A stretch of DNA of 64,000 bases, from NCBI RefSeq assembly GCF_900176005.1, contig NZ_LT838272.1, positions 1,073,587-1,137,586 of the forward strand, in the 5' to 3' direction. This DNA is from Thermanaeromonas toyohensis ToBE (GTDB taxonomy: Bacteria > Bacillota > DSM-521 > Neomoorellales > Neomoorellaceae). The notes below the pieces were generated by a model. The model had not been told where the DNA came from and ran no database searches. It saw nothing but the letters and a program-made list of their open reading frames with translations. The number at the start of each line of letters is the position of its first letter. Within the stretch, counting starts at the first letter, position 1. The position numbers and the translations under genes were made by a program. Positions 35,585 to 44,600 of the stretch are shown piece by piece.

Positions 35585-35627
35585 AATGGCAAGGTTTCCG
35601 GAATGGGAAATCCTTGCCATTTTACTT
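35585..35627 (+). terminator. Terminator of tRNA-Thr
   Basis: AATGGCAAGG-TTTCC pairs with GGAAA-TCCTTGCCATT (one bulged A) around a GGAATG-type loop, then TTTTACTTT. The long stem just after the tRNA makes termination likely although the T-run is broken. Confidence 0.65.
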
Positions 35628-35885
35628 TGAGAGGGCAAATTGGGCACAAAATGTGCCCCATAAGCCTGTGATCTGATTTATCCTCGTTTTGTTGCTTGCC
35701 GGGTTAAATCTCACTTAACAAGTGAGGAGAAGACCATCTCCACTTTCACTCCACTTTATCTCCGGTTTTTGAACCCTCTGCTCATAAAGTAATGTTAAAC
35801 CTAGGATTTTAAGGATTCCTTTTTGCCTAGCGATCTGTTATAATGACCTGTGGATAAATTAGCCATTAGGATTGGATTTGAGGAC
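35628..35885. other. Gene-less stretch between tRNA-Thr and priA
   Basis: No coding frame is seen in 258 bases. It holds a perfect 7-bp hairpin GGGCACA-AAA-TGTGCCC (35642-35658) without T-run, a second hairpin CTCACTT-AAC-AAGTGAG (about 35710-35726), the second copy of the 11-bp-period repeat array on the minus strand (35738-35767), and a TATAAT at 35839-35844 that could serve priA with a poor -35. Confidence 0.55.
35738..35767 (-). repeat. Three direct repeats AAGYGGAG at 11-bp period (copy 2, inverted)
   Basis: On the minus strand the units are AACCGGAG, AAGTGGAG and AAGTGGAG, starting every 11 bp (plus-strand anchors 35760, 35749, 35738). The last two are joined by TGA exactly as in copy 1 at 6981-7010, and GGTCTTCT follows. 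It lies about 100-150 bases upstream of priA. Confidence 0.6.
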
Positions 35886-38099
35886 ATGCTGGCTTCTGTT
35901 ATTGTTAATTCGAGCAAGCAGTGGATAGGCCAGCCGTTGGTATACGAGGTCCCAGCCTCCCTGATTGGAGAGATCCGTTTAGGGACATGGGTGAGGGTTC
36001 CTATAGGCAACAGGGAAACAGATGGGGTTGTAGTGGGTTTTCCCCAGGAGAGTACAGTCCAAAACGTGAAGGTAATAGGAGAGGTACTAGACCCCGAGTT
36101 GCTACCCTCACCTGTTGTAGAGCTTTTACTATGGATGAGCGAGTATTACTTATGTCTTCCGGGAGAAACCCTCCCCCTTTTTTTACCCCCTATTTTAAAA
36201 CGTCGCCAGTGTTTCTGGTCCTGGTTAGGGGGAAAAGGCAGGGAGGGGCTTGACCCTGCCTTATTTATTAACCCCTTAACCTTTGAAGTAGCAGCGTACT
36301 TATCTAGGCGAGGTCGGGTGACTCAACGCTCCTTAAAAAGTCGTTGGCCTGGGAAAGAGCTAGACTTAGCTCTGCAGGAACTGGAGGCACGCGGTTTTGT
36401 AGTCCGGGAATGGAGCTGGGGGTCCAAGGCGAGTAAAAAGCAAGCTTCTTCCCCTGGGCTAGAAGAGGAAAATCTTCGGGACATAGAGCAGCAGGTTATA
36501 AATTTAACTTTTGAGCAACGGTTGGCCCTTAAGTACTTGGAGATAGGTCTTAAGCAAGGTAAGGGTAACTTTTTATTACACGGGATAACGGGAAGTGGGA
36601 AGACAGAAGTTTACCTTCGAGCTGTTGCTGCTGCCCTGAATTTAGGGAAAGGGGTTATTGTATTAGTTCCTGAACATTCCCTCATCCCCCAGATGGCCGA
36701 GCGGTTAAAGGAAGCCTTCGGGCATCTGGTGGTGATCCTTCATGGTGACTTACCTACAGGGGAGCGTACGGGTGTTTGGGAGAAACTGCGCAGTGGCGAG
36801 GCCAAGATAGTTGTAGGTACACGTTCGGCTCTCTTCGCCCCTCTACCTGAGCTCGGGCTTATTGTTATAGATGAAGAGCATTCTCCAACCTACAAGCACG
36901 AGGCCAATCCCAGGTACGATGCTCGGGAGGTGGCCTTAAAGCGCGGACAGCTCCAGGGAGCTGTGGTGGTTTTGGGCAGCGCAACCCCTAGCACAGAAGC
37001 TTATTTTTTAGCCTCTCGCGGCCAGTTAAAATTACTGGTCCTTAAGCAAAGGGTGGCTGGGGGCCAGTTACCTAAGGTTGAGATAATCGATATGCGGGAA
37101 GAATATCTGCAGGGTCGCTCTGGTTACTTAAGTGTACGGTTGCAAGAAGAGATACGTACCACCCTCAAGCGGGGAGAACAGGTACTTCTTTTTCTTAATC
37201 GGCGAGGTTATGCTCCCCATGTTACTTGCCGTTGTTGCGGATATGTACCTACCTGTACCAATTGTGCAGTCGGCCTAACTTATCATGTTGATGGAAAATT
37301 ACGCTGCCATTATTGTGGATTAGAAAAAGGATGGAGAGGAAGTTGCCCACGGTGTGGTGGCTCCCTTGCCCTCCTCGGCGCAGGAACCCAGAGGGTGGAG
37401 GCTGAGATACGCACTATATTTCCTGAAGCGCGGGTTTTACGAGCTGACAGCGACAGCCTGAAAAGCCCGAGACGGTGGCGGGAAATTTATAACCTATTTT
37501 TGGCTCGTCAGGCTAATGTGCTTATCGGCACTCAGACTATAGCTAAAGGTATGGACTTCCCTGGGGTTAGCCTGGTGGGAGTGATAAATGCTGATGTTTC
37601 CTTGTTTCTCCCGGATTTCCGCGCCCGGGAGCGTACCTTTCAGCTTTTAACCCAAGTAGCAGGGCGAGCCGGGCGTCGCTCCAGGGAAGGGAAAGTATTG
37701 ATTCAAACCTTTAATCCCCAGGAACCAGCTATAGTTTTGGCTGCCCGGCAGGATTACGAAAGTTTTTACCACTTAGAAATAGCTTCTCGCCGTACCTTGC
37801 GTTATCCTCCCTTCGTTAAGCTAGCCCGGTTAGGATTGATGGGCCTTTATGAGGGAGAGGTAATAAGCGCTGCCTTTTCCTTAGCCAGGATATTAAAAGA
37901 GGTGGGTACTTCTTTAGAAGTTTTAGGGCCCGCTCCAGCAGCTATACCTAAAGTAAGGGGTGAATACCGATGGCAGCTGACTCTTAAAGCCCCAGGCTGG
38001 CAGGAGCTTAAAGAAGCCTTGGAAGCGGGGCTAGGACGGTATTGTTGCCCACCAGGGATAAAACTAATTAAAGAGATAGGACCAGTTAACCTGTGGTAG
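35886..38099 (+). CDS. priA: Primosomal protein N' (PriA replication-restart helicase)
   Basis: A 737-residue superfamily 2 helicase that reloads the replisome at stalled forks. N-terminal 3'-DNA-binding domain (about 1-100); Walker A GITGSGKTEVY (about 236-246); DEEH box VIDEEHSPTYK; zinc region CRCCGYVPTCTNC and CHYCG...CPRCGG (about 440-500); helicase motif TQVAGRAGRR. ATG 35886 aligns with the usual PriA start (ASVIVNSS). GTG 35850 would add 12 residues and coincides with the predicted transcript start. Neither has a good ribosome site. Confidence 0.93.
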   Translation: MLASVIVNSSKQWIGQPLVYEVPASLIGEIRLGTWVRVPIGNRETDGVVVGFPQESTVQNVKVIGEVLDPELLPSPVVELLLWMSEYYLCLPGETLPLFLPPILKRRQCFWSWLGGKGREGLDPALFINPLTFEVAAYLSRRGRVTQRSLKSRWPGKELDLALQELEARGFVVREWSWGSKASKKQASSPGLEEENLRDIEQQVINLTFEQRLALKYLEIGLKQGKGNFLLHGITGSGKTEVYLRAVAAALNLGKGVIVLVPEHSLIPQMAERLKEAFGHLVVILHGDLPTGERTGVWEKLRSGEAKIVVGTRSALFAPLPELGLIVIDEEHSPTYKHEANPRYDAREVALKRGQLQGAVVVLGSATPSTEAYFLASRGQLKLLVLKQRVAGGQLPKVEIIDMREEYLQGRSGYLSVRLQEEIRTTLKRGEQVLLFLNRRGYAPHVTCRCCGYVPTCTNCAVGLTYHVDGKLRCHYCGLEKGWRGSCPRCGGSLALLGAGTQRVEAEIRTIFPEARVLRADSDSLKSPRRWREIYNLFLARQANVLIGTQTIAKGMDFPGVSLVGVINADVSLFLPDFRARERTFQLLTQVAGRAGRRSREGKVLIQTFNPQEPAIVLAARQDYESFYHLEIASRRTLRYPPFVKLARLGLMGLYEGEVISAAFSLARILKEVGTSLEVLGPAPAAIPKVRGEYRWQLTLKAPGWQELKEALEAGLGRYCCPPGIKLIKEIGPVNLW

Positions 38100-38196
38100 C
38101 TGTGTTCCGTCGAGTATTACTTTCCTAGGCCTGAAAATGGCACCTGAAAACCGAGGATAAGTTGGGTAAGTGCTCAATTAGCAGGGGGTAACTCGG

Positions 38197-38664
38197 GTGG
38201 CTGTTTTTAAAATTATTACCTTCGGTGATCCTATTTTAAGGGAAAAAGCCGAGCCGGTTAGAAAAATAACCCCCCACATCCATAAGTTGCTCGATAACAT
38301 GGCGGAGACCATGTACGCTGCACCGGGGGTGGGGCTTGCCGCGCCTCAAATAGGGGTGAGCAAGCGGGTTATTGTGGTGGATGTGGGAGAAGGCCTGGTA
38401 GAGCTTATAAACCCAGAAATAGTGGTTGCCGAAGGCCAAGAGATTGGTATAGAAGGGTGCTTGAGCATACCCGGCGTACAAGGGGAGGTACTCCGGGCGG
38501 CCCGGGTAGTGGTAAAGGGGTTGGATCGTCACGGCCAAATGAAGGAATACAAGGCTCAAGGGTTGTTCGCCCGGGCTTTGCAGCACGAGATCGACCACTT
38601 AGATGGTATTCTATTTATAGATAAAGTGATCCGCTGGGTGGAGGATACCCAGGGGAGGCGATAG
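38197..38664 (+). CDS. def: Peptide deformylase
   Basis: A 155-residue metalloprotease removing the N-terminal formyl group from new proteins. All three motifs are present: [10 protein letters not shown] (about 44-53), EGCLSIPG (about 87-94) and QHEIDHLDG (about 129-137), with the Cys and two His metal ligands. It is next to fmt, which adds the formyl group to initiator tRNA. GTG start, with CAGGGGGTAA upstream. Confidence 0.95.
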   Translation: MAVFKIITFGDPILREKAEPVRKITPHIHKLLDNMAETMYAAPGVGLAAPQIGVSKRVIVVDVGEGLVELINPEIVVAEGQEIGIEGCLSIPGVQGEVLRAARVVVKGLDRHGQMKEYKAQGLFARALQHEIDHLDGILFIDKVIRWVEDTQGRR

Positions 38665-38666
38665 GG

Positions 38667-39611
38667 TTGAAAGTAGTTTTTATGGGGACGCCGGAATTTG
38701 CTGCTTTTTGCTTGCGTGCTTTATTAGAAAGCCGGCACCAAGTAGTAGGGGTGGTTACTCAGTTGGACCGACCCCGGGGTAGGGGGAAGAAGTTAGCCTT
38801 TTCCCCGGTAAAGGAGCTAGCCATAAAGCAGGGTTTACCCGTGCTCCAGCCTTCTAACCTGGCGGATCCCACGTTTTTAAATATTCTAAAGGGCTGGGAG
38901 CCACAGGCCATAGCGGTGGTAGCCTTCGGCCGTTTATTACCTCCCGCCGTATTATCTTTGCCGCCTTATGGGTGCATTAATGTTCATGCTTCTTTATTGC
39001 CCCGTTACCGGGGAGCAGCGCCCATCCAGCGGGCCATAATGAACGGGGAAAAAGAGACTGGGGTAACCACGATGTATATGGTAGAGAAATTGGATGCAGG
39101 GGATATTATTCTACAAGAGAAAGTTTCCATTCCTCCAGAAATGACAGCTGGTGAGCTTGAGCAAGAGCTAGCTGCCCGAGGTGCCCGGCTACTGGTGCGT
39201 ACCCTAGATTTAATAGAGAGTGGACAGGCTCCCCGCATCCCCCAAAATGAGGAGTTGGCTACTTATGCTCCGCCTTTAAGGCCGGAGGAAGAAAGAATAA
39301 ATTGGGAAGAAGAAGCGGCAAAAATTGTCGATCACGTCCGTGGTCTTAGCCCCCTTCCAGGAGCTTATACCTTGAGGGGGGGAGAGCGGCTTAAGGTTTA
39401 TCGGGCTCGCGTGTGGGAAGGAGAGAAGGAAGATTTACCCAAGGGTAGGCCAGGGCAAGTCACGGCAGTATTTCCACGGGAAGGATTCCTGGTGCGGGCA
39501 GGTGAGGGCGAAGTATTAATTTTAGAAGTACAGCCCCCAGGTAAAAGGATAATGTCGGCGGTCGAGTATTTAAGAGGATACCGCCTACAGGTAGGTGAAT
39601 ACCTGGGATGA
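38667..39611 (+). CDS. fmt: Methionyl-tRNA formyltransferase
   Basis: A 314-residue enzyme. KVVFMGTPEFA opens the formyltransferase domain; HASLLPRYRGAAPIQRAI (about 109-126) holds the catalytic Asn/His region and SLLPRYRG signature. The C-terminal tRNA-binding domain begins near 205. TTG 38667 comes two bases after def, with GGGAGGCG upstream. It ends in ATGA overlap with the next gene. Confidence 0.95.
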   Translation: MKVVFMGTPEFAAFCLRALLESRHQVVGVVTQLDRPRGRGKKLAFSPVKELAIKQGLPVLQPSNLADPTFLNILKGWEPQAIAVVAFGRLLPPAVLSLPPYGCINVHASLLPRYRGAAPIQRAIMNGEKETGVTTMYMVEKLDAGDIILQEKVSIPPEMTAGELEQELAARGARLLVRTLDLIESGQAPRIPQNEELATYAPPLRPEEERINWEEEAAKIVDHVRGLSPLPGAYTLRGGERLKVYRARVWEGEKEDLPKGRPGQVTAVFPREGFLVRAGEGEVLILEVQPPGKRIMSAVEYLRGYRLQVGEYLG

Positions 39612-40417
39612 GGATAAAGAAGCGAGTTTTTCTAGGCCTGTTAATTATGAGCCTAGCCTTTATCCTTCTGACTTTTGTAGGTATCTGGTATATCCTGGCC
39701 CACAGGAGCACTATATGGACTAAATTTCTAATATTCGTGGGAGCTTTTTCTTTAGCTGGCCTTTTCTTTTTTATAATTTTAGGTATCAGTGGATTGACCC
39801 TTGTCCTTTGGCGACATCATCCCCTCCCCTTTCTACAACACCTGGGTATTTCGGTGGCTAACTTATTATTTCCTCTGGCTATAATGATCGGTAAAAAATT
39901 GGGCATCCCCTCGGATACTGTCCGGGCCTCTTTCATAGAAATTAATAATCAGCTTGTACGGGTGCAGAAACCTAAAGTTAAGCCGGAGGAGATACTTCTG
40001 CTAGCTCCCCATTGCTTACAGCGTAGCGACTGTCCCCATAAGATAACGGCGGATGTTTATAACTGCCGGCGCTGTGGAAGATGTTCTATCCATATCCTTC
40101 TTGATCTAGCCCAAAAATACGGGGTTCGCTTGGCGGTGGCCACTGGTGGTACTTTAGCTAGGCATTTTGTGAAGGTTTATCGTCCACGGGTGATAGTAGC
40201 TATTGCTTGTGAAAGGGATTTGACGAGTGGTATCCAAGATACCCAGCCCCTCCCTGTGTGGGGGGTTGTTAACTTAAGACCTCACGGCCCTTGCCTTAAT
40301 ACCCAGGTCGAAGTATCCCAGGTAGAGGAAGCTTTACGCTTTTTCCTCGGTTTAGAGCTTGAACTTCCGCATCAGGCTGGCTGCCAGTATTTACAGGGTA
40401 GTAGAAGCATAATATAA
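39608..40417 (+). CDS. DUF116 membrane protein with cysteine-rich domain
   Basis: A 269-residue protein. Two or three N-terminal membrane helices (about 8-28, 36-62 and possibly 74-92) precede a cytosolic DUF116 domain (about 110-260). It has conserved cysteines in APHCLQRSDCPHK and YNCRRCGRCSI (about 136-163) and an AIACERDLTSG motif. The cysteines suggest metal or Fe-S binding; function is not established. The fmt-DUF116-YugP-rsmB order recurs in Clostridia, as I recall. Confidence 0.85.
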   Translation: MRIKKRVFLGLLIMSLAFILLTFVGIWYILAHRSTIWTKFLIFVGAFSLAGLFFFIILGISGLTLVLWRHHPLPFLQHLGISVANLLFPLAIMIGKKLGIPSDTVRASFIEINNQLVRVQKPKVKPEEILLLAPHCLQRSDCPHKITADVYNCRRCGRCSIHILLDLAQKYGVRLAVATGGTLARHFVKVYRPRVIVAIACERDLTSGIQDTQPLPVWGVVNLRPHGPCLNTQVEVSQVEEALRFFLGLELELPHQAGCQYLQGSRSII

Positions 40418-40454
40418 TTCCAGGTGAAAGGTACGTTTTTTAAGGAGGGGTTAA

Positions 40455-41153
40455 ATGTTGTTTTATCCCGTGGATCCCACGTTTATCCTGTTAATACCAG
40501 CAATATTACTTTCCCTGTATGCTCAATTTAAGGTCCAAGCCACCTTTGAGCGGTATTCGCGCATACCTTCCAGGCGGGGATTAACTGGTGCTGAGGTGGC
40601 CCGGGAGCTCCTTAACCGTGCAGGCCTGTATGATGTACACGTAGAGATGGTCCAAGGGTTTTTATCTGACCACTATGATCCTCGGACTAAAGTACTCCGT
40701 TTGTCCCCCGCGGTTTTCCAAAGTAGCTCTCTGGCTTCTTTAGGTGTGGCTGCTCATGAGGCTGGTCATGCCCTCCAACACAGGACAGGCTATGTTCCTT
40801 TACATATCAGGTCTAGCCTCGTTCCCCTCGTATCTTTGGGGTCCAACTTAGCTATACCTTTGTTAATTTTAGGCTTGATCTTGGGGTTGCCTTCCCTCGC
40901 CCGCTTGGGAGTATATGCCTTCCTGTTGGTGGTGATGTTCACCCTGATCACTTTGCCTGTAGAGTTCAATGCCAGCCGACGGGCTGTTGCCCTGCTTGAG
41001 AGTGGGGGTTATTTGATAGGCCAAGAGGTTAGAGGAGCCCGAGAGGTATTAAATGCTGCAGCCCTTACTTATGTAGCTGCTGCTTTAACTGCCATTTTAA
41101 ACTTGCTACGCTTAATGCTTTTGACGGGGTTCTTCGGGCGTCGTGAAGAGTAG
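40455..41153 (+). CDS. YugP-type membrane zinc metallopeptidase
   Basis: A 232-residue protein of the neutral zinc metallopeptidase (Zn_peptidase_2, YugP) family. One N-terminal helix (3-22), zinc motif GVAAHEAGHALQH (about 96-108), then two long hydrophobic segments (about 118-165) and a C-terminal one (200-225). The HEAGH ligands face an unknown substrate. AAGGAGGGG precedes ATG. It overlaps rsmB by 11 bases. Confidence 0.88.
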   Translation: MLFYPVDPTFILLIPAILLSLYAQFKVQATFERYSRIPSRRGLTGAEVARELLNRAGLYDVHVEMVQGFLSDHYDPRTKVLRLSPAVFQSSSLASLGVAAHEAGHALQHRTGYVPLHIRSSLVPLVSLGSNLAIPLLILGLILGLPSLARLGVYAFLLVVMFTLITLPVEFNASRRAVALLESGGYLIGQEVRGAREVLNAAALTYVAAALTAILNLLRLMLLTGFFGRREE

Positions 41154-42501
41154 TCGGGAAGCCGCCCTGCATATTGTATACCGGGTCCTAGAAGAAGGAG
41201 CCTTTGCAAGTCTCGCGGCTAATGAGGTTTTAAAGGATAGCGGGCTAGATGCCCGGGATCGATCCCTGGCCCGGGAGATCGCTTATACAGCCATTAAGGC
41301 ATGGAATACCATTGACTGGGCCCTTAATTTATATTTGTCCAGGAAGAAGCTAGAAGAGCTACCAGCGTGGATTCGTTGTGTCTTGCGGATAGGGGCTTCC
41401 CAGATTCTTTTTTTATCTCGTATTCCCCCTTGGGCAGCTGTTTATGAAACGGTGGCCCTGGCCAAAAGATACGGCCATCGAGGAACTGCGGGCTTAGTTA
41501 ATGCGGTTTTGCGCCGCCTTTTACTCCAGAAGGAACAGCTCCCTTATCCTGATGTTAAAGAAGATCCGGTGGGGTATATCTCCCTTCGCTACCATCACCC
41601 GTCCTGGATGGTAGCTGAGTGGTTGTCCCGCTGGGGCCTGGAGGAGACCATAGCACTTTGTCAGGCTAATAATGTACCACCACCTTTAACTATCCGGGTA
41701 AACACACTAAAGGCCGATGTTTCTTTCGTACGGGAGGTTTTGGCCCAGGAAGGGGTGACTACTCATCCCTGCCGTTATGCTCCCGAAGGCCTAGTAGTAG
41801 ACAATCTCGAAGGCCTGGAGGATAGCTTGGCCTTTAAGAGAGGCTTATTTTACGTCCAGGATGAGGCTTCCATGCTGGTTAGCCATGCCTTAAATCCATA
41901 TCCTGGAAGCACAGTTGTAGATGCTGCTGCAGCTCCTGGAGGTAAGACTACTCACTTGGCTCAGCTTATGAAGAATCAAGGGCAGATTTTAGCTTTCGAT
42001 ACCCACGAGAAGAGGCTTTACCTTATTGCAGATAATTGTCGCCGTCTGGGCGTAACCTGTGTAGAGCTTCATCTAGAAGATGCCCGACGGCTTGGCGCTA
42101 GATACCCTAGTGTAGCTGATTACCTTTTGGTGGATGCTCCTTGCTCGGGGCTGGGGGTATTACGTCGGCGGCCTGACGCTCGCTGGCGTAAAGATTATCG
42201 CGAGATGGAGGAGTTAGCCGAACTCCAGCTAGCTATTTTAAAAGGCTCTTTGGGGGTCCTTAAGCCGGGAGGTGTCCTGTTGTATAGCACTTGCACCTTA
42301 ACTTGGAAAGAAAACGAGGGAGTAATCAACCGTTTTCTCCAAGAGATCCCGGGGGTAACCCCAGAGGATCTTTCGGCTTATCTTCCATCCCTTCCGCGAG
42401 ATCTTAGAGAGCAGGCACGGCGGGGACAAGTCCAGTTTCTACCACACAAACACGGGACAGATGGTTTTTATATAGCTCGCCTACGTAAAATAGGAAGTTG
42501 A
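41143..42501 (+). CDS. rsmB: 16S rRNA m5C967 methyltransferase
   Basis: A 452-residue RsmB. An N-terminal NusB-like domain (about 1-135) precedes the methyltransferase. The SAM site is VDAAAAPGGKTTHLA (about 260-274). The catalytic cysteines are in DAPCSGLGVLRRRPD (about 335-349) and STCTLTWKENE. GTG start overlapping the preceding gene. It ends a translation and RNA-modification operon starting with priA or def. Confidence 0.95.
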   Translation: MKSSREAALHIVYRVLEEGAFASLAANEVLKDSGLDARDRSLAREIAYTAIKAWNTIDWALNLYLSRKKLEELPAWIRCVLRIGASQILFLSRIPPWAAVYETVALAKRYGHRGTAGLVNAVLRRLLLQKEQLPYPDVKEDPVGYISLRYHHPSWMVAEWLSRWGLEETIALCQANNVPPPLTIRVNTLKADVSFVREVLAQEGVTTHPCRYAPEGLVVDNLEGLEDSLAFKRGLFYVQDEASMLVSHALNPYPGSTVVDAAAAPGGKTTHLAQLMKNQGQILAFDTHEKRLYLIADNCRRLGVTCVELHLEDARRLGARYPSVADYLLVDAPCSGLGVLRRRPDARWRKDYREMEELAELQLAILKGSLGVLKPGGVLLYSTCTLTWKENEGVINRFLQEIPGVTPEDLSAYLPSLPRDLREQARRGQVQFLPHKHGTDGFYIARLRKIGS

Positions 42502-42524
42502 TAAAGTAAAAAGGGGTAGCAAAA

Positions 42525-43001
42525 ATGGATTTTATGCCTTGGCAGGCCGTGATTTTTCAATCCATTCCGGAGAGTATAATATTAATCAGTCTAGGTTTAG
42601 GGTTTTTGGGCCTTTATCCACCCTTTAACGGGGTCGTTTTAGTAGCTACTGTTTATTCCCTTTCCTCAGTTGTGATCCGGGGGTTACCTTTACCCTTTGG
42701 AGCCCATACCCTTATCCTTTTACCCTTGTTAGCAGTACTTCTTAAACTTTTCTTTAAGATAGAGTGGTGGAGGGCAGCTACAGCCGCCTTATTAGGGACT
42801 ATAATTTTTGGCCTTGTAGAGAGTATTTCTATTCCTCTTATGCTTTTCCTTACAGGATATGATCTGGCCACGGTGATGCATGACTCTTGGCTACGGGTTC
42901 TTTTCCCTTTACCCGATGAAATTATATTAGGGATGTTGGCGTGGATAGTTTGGAAAAAGCGCCTTTCCCTCTTTCGTCCAGGACGGCCCAAGTTTTACTA
43001 A
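42525..43001 (+). CDS. Five-helix membrane protein, probable sensor half of a split AgrC-like receptor
   Basis: A 158-residue hydrophobic protein with about five membrane segments (roughly 14-34, 37-55, 60-78, 84-112, 128-146) and no catalytic domain. The start MPWQAVIFQSIPESIILISLG resembles the N-terminus of AgrC-like clostridial kinases, by eye. The kinase gene begins seven bases downstream and supplies only two helices, so the two together would give the usual 6-7-helix receptor. That is inference. No family name can be given with confidence. Confidence 0.6.
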   Translation: MDFMPWQAVIFQSIPESIILISLGLGFLGLYPPFNGVVLVATVYSLSSVVIRGLPLPFGAHTLILLPLLAVLLKLFFKIEWWRAATAALLGTIIFGLVESISIPLMLFLTGYDLATVMHDSWLRVLFPLPDEIILGMLAWIVWKKRLSLFRPGRPKFY

Positions 43002-43007
43002 AGGGGG

Positions 43008-43880
43008 ATGGAAGAGGGCATGAGTAGAAAACCTTTAATTTTGGTGGCCTTGGTTTTGATCTTGTTAGAGACCCTTTTTTTTGTTTTATTAAACCTAAAT
43101 TTTATAATGGCTCCCGCTTTTCCTACCCTCTGGCCCAACGCAGTTACCGCTGTCCAGGTCATTTCGCCCTTTTTTATAGCTACTTCTTTAAGCTTGATTT
43201 TCCTTCTTTTTAAGTATGTAAATAAAGAACTGGAGGCTTCCAACCAGCGCATATACATAGAGAATTTACGCGAAAGCCTAGAGAACTTGCGGGCTCAGCG
43301 TCATGATTTTATGAGCCATCTGCAGGTAATCCATGGATTACTGCAACTGGGGATGATCGGCGACGCTAGGGACTACGTGGCCTCTTTATGTGCTGAAATC
43401 CGCCAACCCACCCGTATTATTTCCCTGAACCAGCCTACGCTAGCAGCCCTGCTCCAGAGCAAGATTACCCTAGCGGAATCCCAAGGCATCGCTTGCCAGT
43501 GTGAGGTAACTACCGAATTAAAGGAATTGCTGGTGCCCGGGATGGATATAACCAGAATATTTGGTAATTTATTGGACAATGCTATTGAAGCCCTCAAGGA
43601 GGCTACAGGTGAAAGGCGGCTCTGGCTACGTATTTACGAGAGGGAGGAAGAGTATGTATTTGAGGTAGGTAACACCGGTCCTGCCATTCCCCTGGCCCTA
43701 CAGCAAAAAATTTTTGAACGGGGTTTTACTACGAAAAAAAACAGGGAGGGTCATGGCCAGGGCTTATTTATTGTTAAGACTTTAGTAGATAAGCATAAGG
43801 GTCGCATTAGTGTACACAGCAGCGACCAGGGTACCGTGTTTACGCTTCTTTTTCCCCGCAATAAAGACAGCAAATTTTAA
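43008..43880 (+). CDS. AgrC/Spo0B-type sensor histidine kinase
   Basis: A 290-residue kinase. Two membrane helices (about 9-33 and 47-70), then the Spo0B-like dimerisation domain with RHDFMSHLQVIHGLLQLG (phospho-acceptor H99), then a GHKL ATPase: N box FGNLLDNAIEAL (about 184-195), G1 VGNTGPAI, F box FERGFTTKK, G2 GHGQGLFIVK. Its place before agrB and agrD makes it the likely peptide receptor kinase. Full AgrC proteins are longer because they carry 6-7 helices. No LytTR response regulator lies in the window. ATG 43020 is an alternative start. Confidence 0.82.
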   Translation: MEEGMSRKPLILVALVLILLETLFFVLLNLNFIMAPAFPTLWPNAVTAVQVISPFFIATSLSLIFLLFKYVNKELEASNQRIYIENLRESLENLRAQRHDFMSHLQVIHGLLQLGMIGDARDYVASLCAEIRQPTRIISLNQPTLAALLQSKITLAESQGIACQCEVTTELKELLVPGMDITRIFGNLLDNAIEALKEATGERRLWLRIYEREEEYVFEVGNTGPAIPLALQQKIFERGFTTKKNREGHGQGLFIVKTLVDKHKGRISVHSSDQGTVFTLLFPRNKDSKF

Positions 43881-43924
43881 CTGAAAAAGAAGGATTTTCA
43901 TCTTTACTATAGAAATATGTAAAT

Positions 43925-44578
43925 ATGGTAAGCCTTCACAATATAGCTCGAAAATGGGCCCAAATTCTACTTACCAAGGTTGGGCCAGAGAGTAAACCTT
44001 ACAGGAATTATGGGCCAGAGGCTCTGGCAGTGATAACCTACGGCCTGGAGATAGCCTTGGGAGCTTTAGGGGAAGTAGTAGCTGTAATAAGCGTAGGGGT
44101 TTTGGTAAAAATGTTCCCAGAAATGATGGCAGCTTTTCTTACCCAGGCTGTATATCGTTTGGGCGCCGGAGGGGCCCACTGCACTGCCTATTACCGCTGT
44201 TTGGTGAGCTCCCTGATGGCCTTGCTTCTTACGGCTGGTTCCGCACGTTACTTAGAGAAGATAATGCCAGAATGGGGGGTTATGGGGTTAGCCCTTGCTG
44301 CTACCTTGGTAGGGTTAGCGGTAGTTGCTCGCTGGGCGCCGGCAGATACACCGGCTAATCCTATTACCAATCCTTTAAGGCGAAACTTTCTCCGGCGGTT
44401 AAGCTTTTTATTTTTAACTAGTTGGTCAATTGCTGTATTTTTGGCTAGAGGTTGGGTAAAAGTGAGTATTCTCTATGCCTCCATTATAGCCGTGCTCCTA
44501 CAAACTTTAACTGTCACGCCACTAGGGTACCGGTTACTAGAGAGGGTGGACAGGAGTTTAGGCGGGAAGGGGTTTTGA
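43925..44578 (+). CDS. agrB: AgrB-like accessory gene regulator protease
   Basis: A 217-residue membrane protease that trims AgrD and closes the signal ring. The catalytic pair is visible as GGAHCTAYYRC, with H85 and C92 separated by six residues as in staphylococcal AgrB. About five hydrophobic segments follow (41-62, 97-115, 119-137, 160-175, 182-200). No clear ribosome site is seen before ATG 43925, although AAGGA lies further upstream. The agrD gene begins 22 bases after its stop. Confidence 0.87.
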   Translation: MVSLHNIARKWAQILLTKVGPESKPYRNYGPEALAVITYGLEIALGALGEVVAVISVGVLVKMFPEMMAAFLTQAVYRLGAGGAHCTAYYRCLVSSLMALLLTAGSARYLEKIMPEWGVMGLALAATLVGLAVVARWAPADTPANPITNPLRRNFLRRLSFLFLTSWSIAVFLARGWVKVSILYASIIAVLLQTLTVTPLGYRLLERVDRSLGGKGF

Positions 44579-44600
44579 ACAGGGAGGAGGTGAAAAAAGG

